Shown in pieces: positions 7,291-9,768 of a DNA stretch of 9,768 nt. The stretch spans positions 1-9,768 of the forward strand of contig DASTCC010000177.1 of the NCBI GenBank assembly GCA_035711465.1. The letters are read 5' to 3'. This DNA comes from DASTCC01 sp035711465 (GTDB lineage Bacteria; Acidobacteriota; Vicinamibacteria; Vicinamibacterales; SCN-69-37). A program made the translations under genes and the position numbers. The notes under the pieces are model-generated. The model worked only from the letters and a program-made list of their open reading frames with translations, was not told the origin of the DNA and did no database searches. Within the stretch, counting starts at the first letter, position 1, and each line of letters starts with the position of its first letter.

Positions 7291-7383
7291 CAGAGACCGA
7301 ACCTTGGAGCGTAGTGGGGCGTCGTGGAGGTCTGCTCGTCGCAAGACCTTTGACGAAGAGATTTTCACCATGGAGGGCCATCG

Positions 7384-7536
7384 ATCAGGCGAAGACGGCG
7401 ACGGTTGTGAACTGCGATCGCTCTCGGGATTCGTCGAGCGGCCGGAAACGTGTTTTCGATGATCGCGAATCGCTTCACGGCGCCGAGCGCGCGGATCGAT
7501 GGTGTGATGGAGAAGGCGCTGGCGGGAAATCGATAG
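7384..7536 (+). pseudogene. Degenerate duplicate of the 3' end of dacB
   Basis: This stretch realigns with dacB from the KTG box to near the end (about 7117-7270). Comparing 7449-7528 with 7191-7270 I count about 70 of 80 identical bases with no gap. Closer to the start there is a 1-nt deletion between 7397 and 7414 and a further net loss of 10 nt around 7425-7448, so the frame is broken. In pieces it reads QAKTATVVN (dacB: QAKTGTIAN), then LRSLSGFVE (dacB: VRSLSGFLE) in another frame, and MIANRFTAPSARIDGVMEKALAGNR followed by TAG in a third (parent: MIANHFTAPGARIDAVVEKALAA). The catalytic KTG has become KTA. There is no start or SxxK region, so it cannot be functional. Weaker similarity may extend back to about 7355; 7291-7355 shows nothing recognisable. 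Confidence 0.85.
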
Positions 7537-7580
7537 ATGCTAACCGTGAAGATACCGTGTTGAGTGTCAAGCCTTCGCGG
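7536..7580 (+). repeat. Left inverted arm of the foldback element
   Basis: It begins GATGCTAACCGTGAAG and ends GCCTTCGCGG. It is the inverted partner of 7749-7793, with 43 of 45 positions complementary and the inner 35 all matching. Its first base is the last base of the TAG that ends the degenerate dacB tail. Confidence 0.9.
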
Positions 7581-7762
7581 CCTTGTACTTTCCCGCCCTG
7601 ACCGCGTTACGGTACAACCCCTCCCTCGTCCGCTTCGCGGCGCGACTGCGTGCGACAGGCAAACCGCTGATGGTAATCGTCGCCACGGTCATGCGCAAAC
7701 TCGTGCACCAGATCTACGGCGTCCTCAGCTCCGGCCAGCCCGACGACTCCGCGAAGGCTTGA
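7577..7762 (+). pseudogene. IS110-family transposase, C-terminal fragment
   Basis: The frame ending at TGA 7760-7762 reads FAALYFPALTALRYNP, then VRFAARLRATGKPLMVIV, MRKLVHQIYGVL and finally AKA. This is the conserved tail of IS110/IS1111-type DEDD recombinases (pattern LY-PAL-A-RYNP, LR--GKP, MRKLL---Y-VL). Only about 60 residues remain: the N-terminal DEDD RuvC-like domain and the part of the C-terminal domain expected to carry the catalytic serine are absent. No ribosome site or suitable start precedes it. Upstream of 7577 the frame enters the left inverted arm, which is the reverse complement of the gene's own end, so homology stops there. Confidence 0.85.
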
Positions 7763-7793
7763 CACTCAACACGGTATCTTCACGCTTAACATC
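7749..7793 (-). repeat. Right inverted arm of the foldback element
   Basis: Read on the minus strand it begins GATGTTAAGCGTGAAG and matches the left arm. On the plus strand it contains the last codons and TGA stop (7760-7762) of the IS110 transposase remnant, so this arm is probably the original IS end and the left arm the inverted copy. Confidence 0.9.
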
Positions 7794-7850
7794 CGCTTCG
7801 GCGCATCCTTTCCCAGCTCTGAGTACTGAGTTCCAAGTTGCGCCAGATCC

Positions 7851-7891
7851 AAAAACAAATCGGGGAACCGGATCGCCTCCGATTCCCCGAT
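7851..7891 (-). terminator. Rho-independent terminator of the right-hand minus-strand gene
   Basis: On the minus strand, 30 nt beyond the stop codon at 7921, a stem of nine pairs (ATCGGGGAA with TTCCCCGAT, 7883-7891 and 7859-7867) continues after one mismatch with four more pairs and a 5-nt loop. It is followed by TTGTTTTT (7858-7851). Only the minus-strand reading has a T tract, so it serves the coiled-coil gene and not the exporter operon. Confidence 0.88.
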
Positions 7892-7920
7892 GATGTCGGC
7901 CCGAAGATGGCGAGCGCGTC

Positions 7921-9768
<1,848 letters not shown>

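Larger units (their letters stand above)
7536..7793. mobile_element. Foldback (MITE-like) element built around an IS110 transposase remnant
   Basis: A 258-bp unit is bounded by inverted arms at 7536-7580 and 7749-7793. The inner 35 nt of each arm (7546-7580 and 7749-7783) are perfectly complementary, and the outer 10 nt match with two mismatches. Between them lies the C-terminal end of an IS110-family transposase gene, whose stop codon sits inside the right arm. No clear target-site duplication is seen at the edges (…AATCGATA on the left, CGCTTCGG… on the right), so the exact boundaries are uncertain. The catalytic part is missing, so it could move only if a full-length relative acts in trans. 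Identity of the arms suggests recent formation or ongoing homogenisation. An alternative is two partly deleted IS ends lying in opposite orientation. Confidence 0.65.

Noticed and set aside
7294..7333. AGACC...GGTCT inverted repeat as an operon terminator after dacB
   Set aside because: Only five pairs with a loop of about 30 nt and no T tract.
7536..7793. Intact bridge RNA locus for the IS110 remnant
   Set aside because: Only about 31 nt of non-coding sequence follow the transposase stop inside the unit and the 5' end is missing, so a guide RNA cannot be supported.
7564..7893. 109-codon plus-strand open frame across the foldback element
   Set aside because: It is in a different frame from the IS110 homology and runs into the terminator hairpin. 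No ribosome site or motif.

Overview
The window is GC-rich bacterial DNA with tightly packed genes. The gene set is a Gld-type ABC exporter operon with a DUF4340 protein and an S13 penicillin-binding protein, next to a large Gln-rich coiled-coil protein of DUF4175 type. It suggests a soil-type Acidobacteriota lineage, perhaps Vicinamibacteria. That is inferred from gene content and style only; no rRNA or other marker gene is present.

Left edge (1-923, minus strand): a metal-resistance operon reads out of the window. An ArsR/SmtB-family metal sensor comes first and overlaps by 4 nt the start of a heavy-metal P1B-type ATPase, of which only the first 167 residues are visible. The sensor's promoter is unusually clear: a TTGACA -35 box, a 16-nt spacer and a TATATT -10 box, with a near-perfect SmtB-type palindrome in the spacer. 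The first codon falls where transcription should begin.

Centre (1067-7290, plus strand): five genes form one tight operon. They are an ABC ATPase, a six-helix ABC-2 permease, a GldG-like membrane-anchored protein, a DUF4340 protein with three internal repeats, and a periplasmic D-Ala-D-Ala carboxypeptidase/endopeptidase of the PBP4 (DacB) family. Genes overlap or are separated by at most 18 nt, and the last two share a GTGA stop/start overlap. The likely theme is an envelope machine (GldA/GldF/GldG-like ABC complex plus accessory protein) tied to peptidoglycan trimming, but no substrate can be read from the sequence.

Scar region (7291-7920): after dacB lies a decayed second copy of the 3' end of dacB, frameshifted and with its KTG box changed to KTA. 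Directly abutting it is a 258-bp foldback element with 45-nt inverted arms (35 nt of each perfectly matched), enclosing the last ~60 codons of an IS110-family transposase. A rho-independent terminator for the minus-strand gene follows.

Right edge (7921-9768, minus strand): the C-terminal 615 residues of a large coiled-coil protein, probably DUF4175, facing the exporter operon. It contains a collagen-like Gly-Gln-Gln tract encoded by a tandem repeat with a 33-bp higher-order period.

I see no complete novel defence or mobile system. The points most worth checking are the foldback IS110 remnant, the dacB tail duplication, the near-leaderless metal-sensor promoter and the Gly-Gln repeat.
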